Below are positions 6,581-7,683 of a DNA stretch of 7,683 bases, piece by piece. The stretch comes from Neisseriaceae bacterium (GTDB lineage: Bacteria; Pseudomonadota; Gammaproteobacteria; Burkholderiales; UBA11063). Both the position numbers and the translations under genes were made by a program. The DNA lies in assembly GCA_027371515.1 (NCBI GenBank), contig DAHXMX010000041.1, positions 1 to 7,683 of the forward strand, given 5' to 3'. Below the pieces are notes generated by a model. That model did not search any database. It was not told where the DNA came from and was given only the letters and a program-made list of their open reading frames with translations. The first letter of the stretch is position 1, and each line of letters begins with the position of its first letter.

Positions 6581-7039
6581 TTGAAAATAAATCAAATATT
6601 AGAACAAACAATACCAGGTTTAGGATATGAATTAGTTGATGTAGAAATTAATCCAGCTAAATTAATTCAAGTATTTATAGATAAAGATGGTGGTATTACT
6701 ATTGACGATTGTGAAACTGTGTCTAATCATTTAACTAAATTGTTTTTTGTCGAGGAAATTGACTTTAATCGTTTAGAAGTTTCATCACCTGGATTAGAAA
6801 GACCATTAAAAAAAATAACTGATTATATTAGATTTGTAGGTTGTTTAGTAAAAATTAAGACCTATGAAGCAATTAATCAAAGTAAAACTTTTCAGGGGTA
6901 TATTAGGTCAGTTACAGGTAATATAATTACTTTAACTTTAGATAATCAACAAGAAATGCAGTTTGATTTTAATAATATAAATAAAGCACGTTTAGTTTTT
7001 GAATATAAAATGGACTTGCGCGCGAAAAAAAAGAAATAA
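6581..7039 (+). CDS. rimP: Ribosome maturation factor RimP
   Basis: RimP binds the free 30S subunit in the cytoplasm and helps its late assembly. The 152-residue product (E. coli has about 150) shows the two-domain layout. The N-terminal domain (about 1-75) has PGLGYELVD (12-20), VFIDKDGGITIDDC (31-44), VSNHL (47-51) and the family hallmark SSPGLERPL (68-76). The C-terminal SH3-like barrel (about 80-142) contains KARLVFEY. It matches neisserial RimP closely, as recalled. The protein ends in a short basic AKKKK tail. Translation starts at TTG, which may lower expression. The gene precedes nusA by 16 bases, the standard bacterial order rimP-nusA-infB. Confidence 0.96.
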   Translation: MKINQILEQTIPGLGYELVDVEINPAKLIQVFIDKDGGITIDDCETVSNHLTKLFFVEEIDFNRLEVSSPGLERPLKKITDYIRFVGCLVKIKTYEAINQSKTFQGYIRSVTGNIITLTLDNQQEMQFDFNNINKARLVFEYKMDLRAKKKK

Positions 7040-7055
7040 AATTGGAGGTTTTAAA

Positions 7056-7683
7056 ATGAGTAAAGAAATTTTAATGTTAGTTGAAGTGTTAGCAAAAGAA
7101 AAAAATCTAAATAAAGAGGTTGTTTTTGAAGGTTTAGAAAAAGCTTTAGCAAGTGCAACTAGAAAAAATTTTGATGATGAGTCCCCAATAATAGATGTGA
7201 TAATTGATCGCACTACTGGTAAATATAAAACATTTCGTAAGTGGCAAATAGTTGCTATTGAAGACTATATGAATGAATATAGAGAAATACCAATTGATGA
7301 AGCCCTGAAAAAATATAATGATGTAAATGTTGGTGATATTATTGAAGAAGAAATTGAAAATATTGATTTAGGGCGTGTGTCTGCGCAAACTGCACGCAAT
7401 ATAATTGCACAAAGAATTAAAGATGCTGAACGTGAACAAGTATTAACTGAGTATTTATCTCGTAATCGTGGTATGGTTATAGGCAAAGTACGTAAGTTTG
7501 AGCGTGGTAATGTTGTGATTGATTGTGGGCGCATTGAGGCGTTGATCATGAAAAACGATTTAATTCCTAAAGAAGTTTTACAACCAGGTGATCAAATTAA
7601 AGGTTATTTAGATAAAAATAATTTGGTTATTAAAAATGGACGTATTTTAATTAGTCGTGCAAGTGATGAATTTTTAAGTAAAC
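7056..7683 (+). CDS. nusA: Transcription termination/antitermination factor NusA, N-terminal part (cut by window edge)
   Basis: NusA binds RNA polymerase near the RNA exit channel, promotes pausing and intrinsic termination, and joins antitermination complexes. The window holds 209 codons. The RNA-polymerase-binding N-terminal domain (1 to about 132) includes ILMLVEVLAKEKNL, VVFEGLEKALASA, the IDRTTGKYKTFRKW strand pair and QTARNIIAQRIKDAEREQ. The S1 domain (about 137-187) runs from GMVIGKVRKFERGNV to GDQIKGYL, and the linker to KH1 follows (ISRASDEFLSK). KH domains and any C-terminal repeats lie outside. GGAGG at 7044-7048, seven bases before the ATG, is one of the two strongest ribosome sites here. 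No separate promoter is visible in the 16-base gap, so it is expressed with rimP. Confidence 0.97.
   Translation, partial: MSKEILMLVEVLAKEKNLNKEVVFEGLEKALASATRKNFDDESPIIDVIIDRTTGKYKTFRKWQIVAIEDYMNEYREIPIDEALKKYNDVNVGDIIEEEIENIDLGRVSAQTARNIIAQRIKDAEREQVLTEYLSRNRGMVIGKVRKFERGNVVIDCGRIEALIMKNDLIPKEVLQPGDQIKGYLDKNNLVIKNGRILISRASDEFLSK

Noticed and set aside
1..7683. Search by eye for neisserial DNA uptake sequences, CRISPR repeats, tRNA genes and insertion sequence ends
   Set aside because: None seen. The window is ordinary core-genome content, and I found no support for a mobile, defence or otherwise new multi-gene system.

Overview
This window is about 70% A+T by eye and carries eight housekeeping genes packed closely together: six complete and two cut by the window edges. 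Several products read like Neisseriales (Betaproteobacteria) proteins recalled from memory. The BamD ends in a DIPWYAFWR-type tail. RimP shares the N-terminal PGLGYELVD and VSNHL segments and the SSPGLxRPLKK block with neisserial RimP. The membrane ligase carries the IGxIGQ and THSHN blocks of the neisserial O-oligosaccharyltransferase PglL. The divergent rluD/bamD pair is also a neisserial arrangement. The base composition is far more A+T-rich than Neisseria, and I see no copies of the neisserial DNA uptake sequence. An unusual low-GC member of or near Neisseriales is therefore the best inference. No tree could be run.

Layout: (1) bases 1-293 minus, the N-terminal part of RluD, a 23S rRNA pseudouridine synthase. 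(2) 298-1104 plus, bamD, the lipoprotein of the beta-barrel assembly machinery; its start codon is four bases from the rluD start. (3) 1140-2996, a PglL-like ligase. (4) 2993-3616, clpP. (5) 3609-4829, clpX. Genes 3 to 5 overlap end to end and look translationally coupled. (6) 4830-4983, a gap with an A+T dyad, a TA-rich island and a probable promoter. (7) 4984-6477, a POT/PTR2 proton-coupled peptide transporter. (8) 6478-6580, a gap with a good sigma-70 promoter and, just downstream of it, an intrinsic terminator. (9) 6581-7039, rimP with a TTG start. (10) 7056-7683, the 5' part of nusA, cut by the window edge.

The genes cover envelope assembly (BamD), glycosylation or glycan ligation (PglL-like), ATP-dependent proteolysis (ClpXP), peptide uptake, and ribosome maturation with transcription elongation control (RluD, RimP, NusA). 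I see no mobile element, CRISPR array, tRNA, prophage or defence gene. The observation most worth following up is regulatory: the only good promoter before rimP-nusA lies upstream of an intrinsic terminator, so the operon encoding the termination factor NusA may be controlled by attenuation in its own leader. The fusion of a PglL-like gene to clpPX by overlapping codons is the second.
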